In this document: one piece after another, positions 17,620-26,157 of the stretch
Position numbering within the stretch: the stretch's first letter is position 1
Layout: every line of letters begins with the position of its first letter
Assembly: GCA_017632935.1 (NCBI GenBank)
Contig: JAGBQJ010000055.1
Span: 1 to 54,048, forward strand
From: Bacteroidales bacterium
Lineage (GTDB): Bacteria; Bacteroidota; Bacteroidia; Bacteroidales; F082
Reading direction: 5' to 3'
Length of the DNA stretch: 54,048 nt
Made by a program: the position numbers and the translations under genes
The notes under the pieces: model-generated
Told to the model about the DNA's origin: nothing
Database searches by the model: none
Seen by the model: only the letters and a program-made list of their open reading frames with translations

Positions 17620-18250
17620 TGTTGTAGGTCAAGGTGAACTGGATTACCTTGTTATAATATTGGTTAAAAAACCAACCCGGATTGCCCGAGAAACGACAAG
17701 GCACCACTGAATACATGAAACGTGCACCGAGGCCCAGATGCTCATTAAAGGCGACATGTATGCCCGCATTGGCCGTGGACGACAGCAGATTCCAACGATT
17801 TGTAGTGACCTGAAAATCGGCATCCACGTCTTCTGTGGCTTTCAGACGCACATCAAGGCTGGCACCAGCTTCCAAGGTGAGGAAATCCAGCGGACGGCCA
17901 TTCACGCGGAACATGCCCAAGTCGTAACGCAGCATCAAAGGAATCTCAGCATAATGCAGGCGCAAACTATAGGGATTGTAATAGTATTCGTTCACTTCCT
18001 TGTCGGACGAATGCGCCCCTAACAGCGAGTATTTCAGCTCCATTTGGGCAGAAAGATGGTCGGCTACGGGCAGGTTGGCGTAGGCACCCGCTGTGAAACC
18101 TAACTGGTGGAAGCCTGCATAACTATCGCCGTCCACCTGGCAAAAAGTTGGGCCAGCAATTAAGCCAGCATTAAAAGATTGGGCCGTGACTTTTGATGCG
18201 CTGAAAGCCAATAAAATGCCAAGGAATAAGAGGATAAACGTTTTTTTCAT
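17600..18250 (-). CDS. PorT-like outer-membrane beta-barrel protein
   Basis: 216 residues with a signal peptide ending near SKVTAQ. The FNAGLIAGPTFCQVDGDSYAG start, followed by LGFTAGAYANLP, is the common opening of the PorT/OmpA-like barrel family in Bacteroidota. Further strands alternate to the C-terminal VIQFTLTYNI. The function is unknown; relatives are often accessory outer-membrane proteins. It starts 37 bp after the end of mltF and is probably co-transcribed with it. A run of eight A/T around the start makes the ATG at 18250 (MKKTFIL) the natural choice. Confidence 0.8.
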   Translation of the reverse strand: MKKTFILLFLGILLAFSASKVTAQSFNAGLIAGPTFCQVDGDSYAGFHQLGFTAGAYANLPVADHLSAQMELKYSLLGAHSSDKEVNEYYYNPYSLRLHYAEIPLMLRYDLGMFRVNGRPLDFLTLEAGASLDVRLKATEDVDADFQVTTNRWNLLSSTANAGIHVAFNEHLGLGARFMYSVVPCRFSGNPGWFFNQYYNKVIQFTLTYNINSPLR

Positions 18251-18287
18251 TTTTTTTTCGTAATTAAACGGGCTCAGAGACCCTAAA

Positions 18288-19733
18288 CTATTCGATATAA
18301 GTGGCTTGGTATTCGTAGTAACGGTCGAGGACTTCCTGAACGAAGCGGTAGGTCTCGATGCCGCGCAGGCGGCCTGCCTTGCAGCAGGTGTCGTTGTAAT
18401 ATTGCGGTTTCGACTTGTTAAGAATGAAATAGTCGACATTGTCGTCCCAGATGTCGGGGTACTTACCGTATTTCTCCGCAAGTCGCTGGGCATCAAAGAT
18501 ATTACCCAAGCCCGCATTATAGGCCGCCAGGACGAACTTCACGCGTTCCACGCTGTCGGTGACCCTGTCTTCGAGGCTTTGATTCAAGTGGGTAATCAAC
18601 TGACCGCCTGCATGAAGCTGTTCCTCGGGCGTGGCGTCATAGTCGATGCCGTATTTCTCCATCACCACGGGCATGAGTTGCATGAGGCCAAAAGCACCAC
18701 TTTCGCTCTCAAGGTCCAGCTTGAAATGCGATTCCTGATAGATGAGCGAAGCCAGCAAGCGCCAGTCCCAGCCAATCTCATTGGCGGTCTTCTTGATGAT
18801 GTCATCAAAGAAAGAGATATGGTCGCCAGAGAGCCTCTTGGTAGAGAAGACATTGGCTTGGTTGATGTATTTGGCCAGGATGCGGCTGAGGTTGCGCTGC
18901 TCAAAACCGTCAATCCAACTGTTGAGTTCGACGAGCAGAGAAGAGTCATTGTCGTGGTTAGCAATGGCCCAGCCCAAAGGTTGCTCCACACTGACGAAAA
19001 GTTTCGTGTCCAAACTCCTCAGCCCGATGGAAGCCATGCGGGCCACGTATTCCTCAACGACGGTATAGTCGATATAGCCCGAGGCGACGGCTTTCACCAA
19101 GTCGACGCTGTTGAGGCTGTCGCATTCCACGATGTAGATGGTGTCGCCAATCTGGTCGGAGAGATGCTGCAAAAGCTTCACCTCATGGCTGCCTTGTGGC
19201 AGATGTATGGTCTTACCGGCAAGGTCGACGGGCGAGCGCAGGAGCTGGTTTTCTACCTCGTTGACCGTTGACATCTGGCTCCAGTCCTTCGGGAGGCGCT
19301 GGACGAGCACGCTACGTTGTTTCAGGATAGGATTGCTGATCAAATAGCGGCGTTTCATGTCCTTGTTGGCGCCGATACCGACCGCCACAATGTCGACTTT
19401 GGCCGAATCGAGGAGCATGAAGCAGGAATCCAAGTTCTCGTTGACCATCATCTCCAATTCGATGTCATAGTCCTTGCAAAAATCGCTCAGCAGCTCATAT
19501 TCGAAGCCTGAAGGCGTTGCGTTTTCTGTATTGTAATTAATTATTTCACAATTAGTTACAGCAACCAATTTTCCCCTTTCCAAGATATGTTGCATCACGG
19601 TCAGGGTGTCACGGGGTTGAGATTCTGTTTCTGTTGGATTAATTGTTTTGGGGTCCTCTTGGCATGAGAACAATGCCAGGCCAAGCGTCAACAAACCGAG
19701 GATAGAAAGTGATTTTATCTTCATTTTGTGCAT
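18288..19733 (-). CDS. mltF: Lipoprotein lytic murein transglycosylase F-like
   Basis: 481 residues. The lipobox LFSC puts the lipidated Cys at about residue 24. A solute-binding-protein (SBP_bac_3-like) domain spans about 45-290, with LVAVTNCEIINYN, GFEYELLSDF and VDIVAVGIGANKDMKRRYLIS. A lysozyme-like SLT domain (about 310-460) follows, with LIYQESHFKLDLES containing the catalytic Glu, GAFGLMQLMP, and VLAAYNAGLGNIFDA. MltF cleaves peptidoglycan to 1,6-anhydro products and is thought to be regulated through the N-terminal domain. It is anchored in the periplasm or outer membrane. The start could also be the ATG at 19724 (MKIKSL). Confidence 0.92.
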   Translation of the reverse strand: MHKMKIKSLSILGLLTLGLALFSCQEDPKTINPTETESQPRDTLTVMQHILERGKLVAVTNCEIINYNTENATPSGFEYELLSDFCKDYDIELEMMVNENLDSCFMLLDSAKVDIVAVGIGANKDMKRRYLISNPILKQRSVLVQRLPKDWSQMSTVNEVENQLLRSPVDLAGKTIHLPQGSHEVKLLQHLSDQIGDTIYIVECDSLNSVDLVKAVASGYIDYTVVEEYVARMASIGLRSLDTKLFVSVEQPLGWAIANHDNDSSLLVELNSWIDGFEQRNLSRILAKYINQANVFSTKRLSGDHISFFDDIIKKTANEIGWDWRLLASLIYQESHFKLDLESESGAFGLMQLMPVVMEKYGIDYDATPEEQLHAGGQLITHLNQSLEDRVTDSVERVKFVLAAYNAGLGNIFDAQRLAEKYGKYPDIWDDNVDYFILNKSKPQYYNDTCCKAGRLRGIETYRFVQEVLDRYYEYQATYIE

Positions 19734-19803
19734 CTTAGAGGCGGTAAAAGTAGTAATTTTTATGATTTGATTAAAAAAACTCGGGGCGTTTTGCTAAATT
19801 ATG

Positions 19804-19811
19804 TACTTTTG
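19804..19811 (+). promoter_or_regulatory. -7 element (TACTTTTG)
   Basis: TAnnTTTG match 21 bp before the acyltransferase start at 19833. No clear -33 element. Confidence 0.4.
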
Positions 19812-19832
19812 CCAACTTATTTGAGAAATAGA

Positions 19833-21122
19833 ATGGCCAAGAAAATACAAGACCCTGATTTTTGGTACTCGTTCCTGTTACCCTACGTCAACTGGCACAC
19901 ACGGCGGGCTTACAGCAGGTTTGAGGTACACGGAAAGAAGCGCATCCCGAAGGGTGGGGCTTTGATTTTCGGCGTCAACCACAGCAACACGCTGATGGAC
20001 GCCTTGGTCTTGCTTTCGGCCGACAACATCAGGAAGGTCTTCATCGCGCGTGGCGACATCTTCAAAAACCCGGCGGTGGCCAAGATCCTGCATTTTCTGC
20101 GCATCCTGCCCATCTTCCGTATCCGCAACGGCGTGGCGGCCGTACGCCAAAACGATGACTCGCTCAACAAAGCCGTTGATGTCATCCACGACCATGTCGA
20201 CCTTTACCTCTTCCCTGAAGGCACACACCGCACCAAACACTCGCTGATGCGCATGGGCAAGGGCTTGTTCCACATCGCCGTCGACGCCAACAAGCAATTC
20301 GGCGACAAGAGCCCTGTCTACATCATCCCTACCGCCATCGAATACGGTGACTATTTCCGTTACCGTTCCACGGCGATGATCAACTTCGGCGAGCCCATCA
20401 ACGTGACCGAATTCCTCAAAAACACCACCGAGGAAAACGAGGCCGCCAATATCAATCTGTTGAAAGACAGACTCCACGATGAAATCTCCAAACTCTTCAC
20501 CTATATCCCTGACAATGAGGACTATGATGCTATTTGGGAGATTGTGAAGATGAAAAACGAGAAACGCGCTGGAGGCCTTTACAAAAAGATGCTCCGCAAC
20601 CGCGCTACTGTCGAAAAGGTACTCAAATACAGGGAAGAGCAACCCGAAGAAGCCAAAAACCTCTTCGCTCGGGTCATGGACTTTGCCAAGCGGCGCAAAA
20701 AAGAAAAAGTCTCGGTCATGTCGGTGGCGAAGAAGCGTCCTTTCCTCAACTCGCTGTGGATGTTTGCCACACTGCTTGTGTGCTTCCCCTATTATCTGGC
20801 TTCGGCGGCAGTCAATTGGCCCGTATGGCTCACCACTTGGATTATCCGTGGCCGGTTGGCAGACCCTGCCTTTAGCAATACGGTCAGTTTCGGCGTCAGG
20901 TTTGTGCTATCCCCTCTCATTTTCATCGCAGGCACCACCGTCTTGTTCTGCAATCTGCCTTGGTACTGGGCGCTTGGTGGCATGGTCCTGCTCTTCTTCT
21001 CCTACTCCATGTTCGTCGACTACAACGAACTGTTCCGCCGTTGGATCTCCGACATACGCTGGAGCCTCAAGAGCAACTTACGCAAGGAATACAAATCACT
21101 CAACCTTAACAACTTATTCTAA
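19833..21122 (+). CDS. PlsC-like 1-acylglycerol-phosphate acyltransferase
   Basis: 429 residues. The N-terminal acyltransferase domain (about 25-220) shows motif I HSNTLMD (H-X4-D), motif III in LYLFPEGTHRTKHSL, and VYIIPTAIEYGDY. The C-terminal third has three or four membrane segments (FATLLVCFPYYLASAAV, VLSPLIFIAGTTVLFC, GGMVLLFFSYSMF). It probably acylates a lysophospholipid or related acceptor at the inner membrane; the long C-terminal extension is unlike a minimal PlsC. The phosphatase gene starts on the last base of its stop codon, so the two are translationally coupled. Confidence 0.85.
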   Translation: MAKKIQDPDFWYSFLLPYVNWHTRRAYSRFEVHGKKRIPKGGALIFGVNHSNTLMDALVLLSADNIRKVFIARGDIFKNPAVAKILHFLRILPIFRIRNGVAAVRQNDDSLNKAVDVIHDHVDLYLFPEGTHRTKHSLMRMGKGLFHIAVDANKQFGDKSPVYIIPTAIEYGDYFRYRSTAMINFGEPINVTEFLKNTTEENEAANINLLKDRLHDEISKLFTYIPDNEDYDAIWEIVKMKNEKRAGGLYKKMLRNRATVEKVLKYREEQPEEAKNLFARVMDFAKRRKKEKVSVMSVAKKRPFLNSLWMFATLLVCFPYYLASAAVNWPVWLTTWIIRGRLADPAFSNTVSFGVRFVLSPLIFIAGTTVLFCNLPWYWALGGMVLLFFSYSMFVDYNELFRRWISDIRWSLKSNLRKEYKSLNLNNLF

Positions 21123-21832
21123 TGTCAAAACGCTGGATTATCCCCGATATTCATGGCTGCGCCAAAACCGTAAAAGTGCTGCTTGAGAACATGCTCAAGG
21201 TCACGAAAAACGACCAACTCTATTTTTTGGGCGACTACATTGACCGTGGCCCCGACGGCAAAGGTGTCATCGACTACCTCATGCATCTGCAAAAGGAAGA
21301 ATACGAGGTGCATTTCCTGAAAGGCAACCACGAGGACATGTGCGTGAGCGCCTTTGAGGCCGACCAGAAAAAGAAATTCCTTGGCGGCAAGCACACGGAG
21401 CAAAAAGAATGGGAGGCCGTGGGCGCCAAGGCCACTTTGGAGAGTTTCGGAGTGAAGCACCCGCGCGAGATTCCGCAGATGTACATCGACTGGATGAATG
21501 CTTGTTTGCCCTATGTCGAGTTGGAGGATTATATTCTCGTCCATGCGGGCATGAATTTCAACATAGAGAACCCCTTCGAAGACGAACACAGCATGATGTG
21601 GACGCGCAAGTTCAAAGTCGACTTCAACAAGTCGCATGGAAAGAAAATCATCCACGGACATATCCCCGTCGACTACGGCTTCATGAATCTGGTCATCGAG
21701 CAAAACGACAATTACGACTTCATCGTTTTGGACAACGGTGTTTATGTGACCGACAAGCCCGGCCTGGGCAATTTGACAGCCTTCAATCCTGATACGAAAG
21801 AGATTGTTGCCATGTCGAATATGGACATGTAG
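21122..21832 (+). CDS. PPP-family serine/threonine phosphatase-like metallophosphoesterase
   Basis: 236 residues with the three PPP metal-binding motifs: PDIHGC (residues 8-13), FLGDYIDRGPDG and LKGNHEDM; later IHGH and HAGMN contribute the remaining His ligands. It is cytoplasmic with two metal ions; substrates may be phosphoproteins or Ap4A-like nucleotides and cannot be separated here. It overlaps the acyltransferase stop by one base (TAATG). The stop TAG at 21830-21832 lies inside a family A palindrome, so the C-terminus (SNMDM) ends at the repeat boundary. Confidence 0.9.
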   Translation: MSKRWIIPDIHGCAKTVKVLLENMLKVTKNDQLYFLGDYIDRGPDGKGVIDYLMHLQKEEYEVHFLKGNHEDMCVSAFEADQKKKFLGGKHTEQKEWEAVGAKATLESFGVKHPREIPQMYIDWMNACLPYVELEDYILVHAGMNFNIENPFEDEHSMMWTRKFKVDFNKSHGKKIIHGHIPVDYGFMNLVIEQNDNYDFIVLDNGVYVTDKPGLGNLTAFNPDTKEIVAMSNMDM

Positions 21833-21857
21833 AGACGCGCCATGGCACGTCTCTACA
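21828..21857. repeat. 30-bp palindrome family A, copy 3 (core CGCCATGGCA)
   Basis: Perfect arms TGTAGAGACG/CGTCTCTACA. It overlaps the stop codon of the phosphatase and ends 6 bp before the stop of the convergent lamin-tail gene. Confidence 0.88.
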
Positions 21858-21862
21858 ACAGA

Positions 21863-24442
21863 TTAACGTGTTCCTACGATTACCGCATTCTTGAATTTTT
21901 TCACTGTGCCTTCAAAGTTGAAGACCTCGGTCACAACGACATACACGCCAACGGGAACTTTGTTGCCGTTGTTGTCCAAGCCGTTCCAAAGGGCGCTACC
22001 CTCCTGCCCTACCAGTTCACCTTTGGCCAGATGACGGATTAATTGTCCCGCCACATTGAAGATGTAGATGTTCATCGTATAGCCCGCCTCGTCGAAATGG
22101 TAGTTGATGAAACACTCATCGTCGAAGCCGTCGCCATCGGGCGAGAAGATGTCGGGGCTGATGGAGATTTCATCATTGGATGGCTCGGCGCTCTGCATCA
22201 TCGAGTTAGGCTGGCCTGGCGTACCGAAATTTGCACTTTCGGCAGCGGAATGCCAGTTGTCGGCATTCATGGAAGGCTGGTCAAAGCTGACACGCTCCAG
22301 CGACACGCCCTTGGTAACCTTAAGCAGCGGATAATGCATCTTTTCGGAATAATACATTTGGTCAACTACGGTGCCGTCCTTACCCATCAGGACAGCTGTT
22401 CCTCCCGCATTAGCATAGCTTGGGAAGGAAGCCATCTGCACGAAATTGTCGGTCGGGCAGTCATATTGCTGACCCACAATTTCGCTGTTGGTGGAAAGCA
22501 AAACATAGGTTTGAGGCAAAAACAGACGGCTATCGGCGGTGATCTCTTTCAAAGTCGTGTCGGCAGGATTGGGAAAACTCTCCTTGATGACACCCAGCAT
22601 TAAAGTACTGAGGTCAAAGGTCTTATCCGTGTTGTTGTAGAGTTCCACATAGTCCACACCAGGCGCAATGGGGTCGAAAAGGATCTCATTGATCAGAATC
22701 TCGCCTTCGGCAATCTCGTTGGGGATGCCAAACTGCACGCGGGTGTCAGCTTCTATGGCTGTGCCCACGCAGTTGGTGACCCCATTAATAAATAAGGTGT
22801 AGACGATGCCTTCCTCAAAACCCGGGTCAAAATAAAGCTCAACGTAAGTGCCATCCAAGGGATTGATAACGGTCTGTTGGGGATACTCGCCCGTTTCCTC
22901 CACAAGGAAATGCTGCGTTTCAAGAAGTTCGGCGGAATTCATCTGCTGGTCAAACCACAGCTGGACAATCTGGTTGCCGAACATGCTCACTCGTTCCACT
23001 TGGGGTGACACGTTGTTCTCGCCATTCACTGAATTGATGCGGCCTGGCGTGCCGCCCGAGACTTCCTCGGAAGCAGTCCAGTTGGAGGCACCTGCACAGG
23101 GATTCAGCGGGTCTATTTGCTCCACCGACCAGCCGCCGTTGTCCTTCTCAGGGTCGTGGTACCAAGCACTGCTGAAGTTGACACGCGAAATCAAGTTGCC
23201 TGACTGACTGTAAAGGTACATCGCCGAAGAAGTGTTGCCCACAGAGAAGCTGCTAAAACCGATGCAGTCGCCAAATTCACGCAATTCGGCCACGGCATCG
23301 TTGTGACAGAGGATAACGTAGCCATGAGGGGCGAGGACATAGTTACCAAAGATATTATCGTTCGCGCCGATTTGTATCTGCCAGTCTTTCAGGTCGATGC
23401 CGAACTCGGTTGTGTTGTAGAGCTCCACATACTCCCATTCGGGCAAGCCCACCACAGGGTTGGGATCGGCCATGATTTCGTTGATGACGATGTCGTATTC
23501 CGAGGCTTCGTAGATGGAGAAAGCCATTGTTGCGGTCTCCATCGTGTTGTTCCACAGGTCTTTGACGCCGCTTACAGTCAGGGTATAGTTCACACCGTTG
23601 CCGATTTCGCGTTCCATTTCCAACACGACTACGGCCAGATTATCGCCATAACTGACCGAGGCAGGGTGACCCAAACCATGGTCGATGGAATAATTATCAG
23701 GGTTGAGTGCAGTGGCCTCGTCAAGCGCCTCGTTGAAGGCGATTTGCAGGTGCGTCAAGTCGAGCACCTCGCAAGTGAGAAGCTCGGGCGGCTCGTGGTC
23801 AACGATGCGAGGGCCTACATAGACATTGTCGAAGTAGATTTTCTTGGCATTGCTGGAAGTGAACTTAGACCAAAAGCCGAAGTAACCGCCACGACTGTAG
23901 GTATCATCTACACCTTGAGCCTCAATGAGATAGATTCCTGAGTTATCGTAGCAGGTTTGCAGCATCCAGTTGCCTTCACGGTCGCAGTTCACCTTTACTG
24001 AGACTGCAAAAGAAGCCGCAATAGTGGCTTCCGTGCCGCGACAGATTTGCTGTTGTCCATCGGCATCTTTTCTGAACAAAGTGATGGCATCGCTGCTGCC
24101 GCCTTCACCGAAACGGAGGAAATAGCCTTGCGTAACCAGCGACAAATCAGCATTGTCGGCGCAGAGCCACACATCGGAATAGTTGTTGCCCGAAGGCGCG
24201 AAAGCCTCCCGAATCCAAAACTGCCATTCCATTGACTCGTACTCAGTGATGGGCAAAGAAAGATAAGCTGTGCCCTCGCCATCCGCGTTGAGTTGCAGCT
24301 GCTTGTTGTTGTTCACCGTGTATTTTTCAGTCGTCCCTGACCAAATGGGATTTTGGGTGAAGTCGCCGTCAGAAAAGTCGTCGGTGACTTGAGCAAAGAG
24401 GGATAAAGGCAACAAAAGCAAGAGTAAGAGCGTCTTTTTCAT
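21863..24442 (-). CDS. Lamin-tail-domain T9SS/gliding-type surface protein
   Basis: 859 residues, signal peptide ending at SLFAQ. An N-terminal jelly-roll-like region (about 20-215) is followed by two Ig-like/Big_5-type domains alternating with two lamin-tail domains: YDIVINEIMADPNPVVGLPEWEYVELYN about residue 315, and GEILINEILFDPIAPGVDYVELYN about 585. The C-terminus (SISPDIFSPDGDGFDDECFI ... SALWNGLDNNGNKVPVGVYV) is the FlgD-like/gliding-motility type CTD instead of the type A domain seen in the InlB proteins here. Lamin-tail domains in bacteria are linked to extracellular nucleases and adhesins; no nuclease motif is seen. A promoter with TACTTTTG and TTTG spaced 21 bp lies at the complement of 24466-24498. 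Confidence 0.85.
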   Translation of the reverse strand: MKKTLLLLLLLPLSLFAQVTDDFSDGDFTQNPIWSGTTEKYTVNNNKQLQLNADGEGTAYLSLPITEYESMEWQFWIREAFAPSGNNYSDVWLCADNADLSLVTQGYFLRFGEGGSSDAITLFRKDADGQQQICRGTEATIAASFAVSVKVNCDREGNWMLQTCYDNSGIYLIEAQGVDDTYSRGGYFGFWSKFTSSNAKKIYFDNVYVGPRIVDHEPPELLTCEVLDLTHLQIAFNEALDEATALNPDNYSIDHGLGHPASVSYGDNLAVVVLEMEREIGNGVNYTLTVSGVKDLWNNTMETATMAFSIYEASEYDIVINEIMADPNPVVGLPEWEYVELYNTTEFGIDLKDWQIQIGANDNIFGNYVLAPHGYVILCHNDAVAELREFGDCIGFSSFSVGNTSSAMYLYSQSGNLISRVNFSSAWYHDPEKDNGGWSVEQIDPLNPCAGASNWTASEEVSGGTPGRINSVNGENNVSPQVERVSMFGNQIVQLWFDQQMNSAELLETQHFLVEETGEYPQQTVINPLDGTYVELYFDPGFEEGIVYTLFINGVTNCVGTAIEADTRVQFGIPNEIAEGEILINEILFDPIAPGVDYVELYNNTDKTFDLSTLMLGVIKESFPNPADTTLKEITADSRLFLPQTYVLLSTNSEIVGQQYDCPTDNFVQMASFPSYANAGGTAVLMGKDGTVVDQMYYSEKMHYPLLKVTKGVSLERVSFDQPSMNADNWHSAAESANFGTPGQPNSMMQSAEPSNDEISISPDIFSPDGDGFDDECFINYHFDEAGYTMNIYIFNVAGQLIRHLAKGELVGQEGSALWNGLDNNGNKVPVGVYVVVTEVFNFEGTVKKFKNAVIVGTR

Positions 24443-24465
24443 GGCGTTGGTAGGTTTTGAAAGGA

Positions 24466-24498
24466 CAAAAGTAGGACTTTTTGCGTGTTTTCGCAAAA
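24466..24498 (-). promoter_or_regulatory. Promoter for the lamin-tail protein
   Basis: On the minus strand TTTG (complement of 24495-24498), a 21-bp spacer, then TACTTTTG (complement of 24466-24473), ending 24 bp before the ATG. Confidence 0.6.
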
Positions 24499-24501
24499 AA
24501 A

Positions 24502-24972
24502 TCATTTCCACGTCTTAAAAGGCAGTGCCTTCAGGTAGGAATTGTAATAGCGTGGGTCGCCAGTGACCTCTTCGCCAATCCATTCGGGCTTGTCGAAAGC
24601 ATCGTTTTCGTCGGTCAGCTCGATTTCGGCCATGATGAGGCCTTCATTGTCGCCGTGGAACTCGTCCACTTCCCATGTGTGCTTACCGTCAGTGTTTTTG
24701 ACGAGGTAACGGGTCTTGTCGATACGTCCAGGCTCAGCCAGTTCCAACAAGGCAAGTGCTTCATCCACAGGGATTTCCTTCTCCCATTCGAAGCGAGACA
24801 TTCCCGACTTGCTCAAGGGTCCTTTGATGGTGAGGTAGCCTTTATCTCCTCTGATGCGCACTCGCACCGAAGGCTTGTGACCCAGATAGCCTTGAATAAT
24901 GTGAGCGGATTGGAACGCTTCCGCTTTAAAGTCGCCGCGGACCAGGAATTTTCTTTCTATTTCTTGGGACAT
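24502..24972 (-). CDS. CYTH domain protein (triphosphate tunnel metalloenzyme)
   Basis: 156 residues. EIERKFLV at residues 4-11 is the diagnostic CYTH signature; further strand motifs are SVRVRIRGDKGYLTIKG, FEWEKEIP, IDKTRYLV, WEVDEFHG and AEIEL, giving the tunnel of charged residues. Members hydrolyse inorganic triphosphate or related compounds; the class IV adenylate cyclase activity belongs to a subset, so the substrate is not set here. It is divergent from asd. A -7 element TACCTTTG lies at the complement of 24993-25000, 21 bp before the start. Confidence 0.9.
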   Translation of the reverse strand: MSQEIERKFLVRGDFKAEAFQSAHIIQGYLGHKPSVRVRIRGDKGYLTIKGPLSKSGMSRFEWEKEIPVDEALALLELAEPGRIDKTRYLVKNTDGKHTWEVDEFHGDNEGLIMAEIELTDENDAFDKPEWIGEEVTGDPRYYNSYLKALPFKTWK

Positions 24973-24992
24973 AATAGTTTAGTTTACCTATG

Positions 24993-25048
24993 CAAAGGTA
25001 TAAAAAAGGAAAATAACCCATGAAAAAACTACTTTTTTCCTATTTTTG
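24993..25048. promoter_or_regulatory. Divergent -7 elements for the CYTH gene and asd
   Basis: Reverse TACCTTTG (complement of 24993-25000) and forward TATTTTTG at 25041-25048 match TAnnTTTG on opposite strands of the 100-bp intergenic region. Confidence 0.5.
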
Positions 25049-25072
25049 CACCCAAATAAATAAAAAGAAAAA

Positions 25073-26083
25073 ATGAAAATCGCAGTGGTGGGAGCCACCG
25101 GACTGGTTGGCTCGAAGATGCTTCAAGTGCTTGACGAACAGAAGGTTCGCATAAATGAATTGATTGTAGCCGCCTCGGAACGTTCCGTGGGCAAGGAAAT
25201 CGTTTTCCAAGGCAAGACATATAAGGTGGTCAGTGTGGATGATGCCATCGCCGCTCGTCCCGATATCGCCATCTTTTCGGCTGGAGCTTCGGCATCAAGG
25301 CAGTATGCCCCACGTTTTGCCGCTCAGGGCACCTTCGTCGTCGACAACAGCTCGGCCTGGCGCATGGAGAAGGACGTGCCTTTGGTCGTCCCTGAAATCA
25401 ATGCTGACACCATCACGCCCGAGACCCACATCATCGCCAACCCCAACTGTTCCACCATCCAGATGGTGATGACCTTGGCCCCCATCCACAAGGCCTATGG
25501 CATCAAACGACTAGTTATCGCCACCTACCAAAGCGTAAGCGGTAGCGGCGTGAAAGGTCTGCGTCAACTCGACTGCGAAGAACACGGCGAACCCGTTGCC
25601 AAACCCGCCTATCCCAACCCCATCTACCGTAACGTGTTGCCCCATGCCGGCGACTTCGGTGATAATGGTTATACCACCGAAGAGGAAAAGCTGGTCAATG
25701 AAACCCGTAAAATCCTGCGTGACAACAGCATCGCCGTCACAGCAACGGCTTGCCGTGTGCCTGCCAATGGTGGCCATAGTGAGGCTGTCAATGTGGAGAC
25801 CTTGCGACCTTTTGAGATTGACGATGTCCGCAAGATGTTGGAAGCCACCCCTGGCGTCATCGTGCAGGATGACCCGGCCAACAACCTCTACCCCATGGCC
25901 ATCACCGCCTACGACAAAGACGAGGTCTTTGTAGGCCGCATCCGCCGCGACCACAGCATCGCCAACGGCATGAACCTCTGGATTGTCAGCGACAACATCC
26001 GAAAAGGCGCCGCCACTAACGCAGTTCAAATTGCTAAATACTTAATTGAATCAAAACTATGTAATGCAGAATGCAGAATGTAG
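25073..26083 (+). CDS. asd: Aspartate-semialdehyde dehydrogenase
   Basis: 336 residues. It reduces aspartyl phosphate to aspartate semialdehyde with NADPH, feeding lysine/diaminopimelate, threonine and methionine synthesis. Visible are the Rossmann start KIAVVGATGLVGSKML, the nucleophile in ANPNCSTIQMV, SVSGSGVKG, and the substrate-binding RVPANGGHSEAVNVE with the catalytic His. The final residues CNAECRM and the stop codon lie in a heptamer tandem repeat directly after a plausible native end (IAKYLIESKL), so the enzyme carries a short repeat-derived tail. Confidence 0.95.
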   Translation: MKIAVVGATGLVGSKMLQVLDEQKVRINELIVAASERSVGKEIVFQGKTYKVVSVDDAIAARPDIAIFSAGASASRQYAPRFAAQGTFVVDNSSAWRMEKDVPLVVPEINADTITPETHIIANPNCSTIQMVMTLAPIHKAYGIKRLVIATYQSVSGSGVKGLRQLDCEEHGEPVAKPAYPNPIYRNVLPHAGDFGDNGYTTEEEKLVNETRKILRDNSIAVTATACRVPANGGHSEAVNVETLRPFEIDDVRKMLEATPGVIVQDDPANNLYPMAITAYDKDEVFVGRIRRDHSIANGMNLWIVSDNIRKGAATNAVQIAKYLIESKLCNAECRM

Positions 26084-26155
26084 AATGCAGAATGACATGA
26101 AGCGCTACTGTGCTGTACCCCATTCTGCATTCTTAATTCAACATTCTTAATTCAT
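26062..26155. repeat. Heptamer repeats (AATGCAG)n with inverted copy, hairpin-forming
   Basis: AATGCAG-type heptamers are repeated about four times from 26063, and CATTCTG/CATTCTT/AATTCAA units follow from 26121. GAATGCAGAATG (26083-26094) pairs perfectly with CATTCTGCATTC (26121-26132). It fills the asd-ribF intergenic region and supplies the asd stop. Confidence 0.75.
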
Positions 26156-26157
26156 AA

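Noticed and set aside
18306-19271. A 321-codon frame antisense to mltF
   Set aside because: Shadow frame; MltF domains and lipobox are unmistakable on the other strand.
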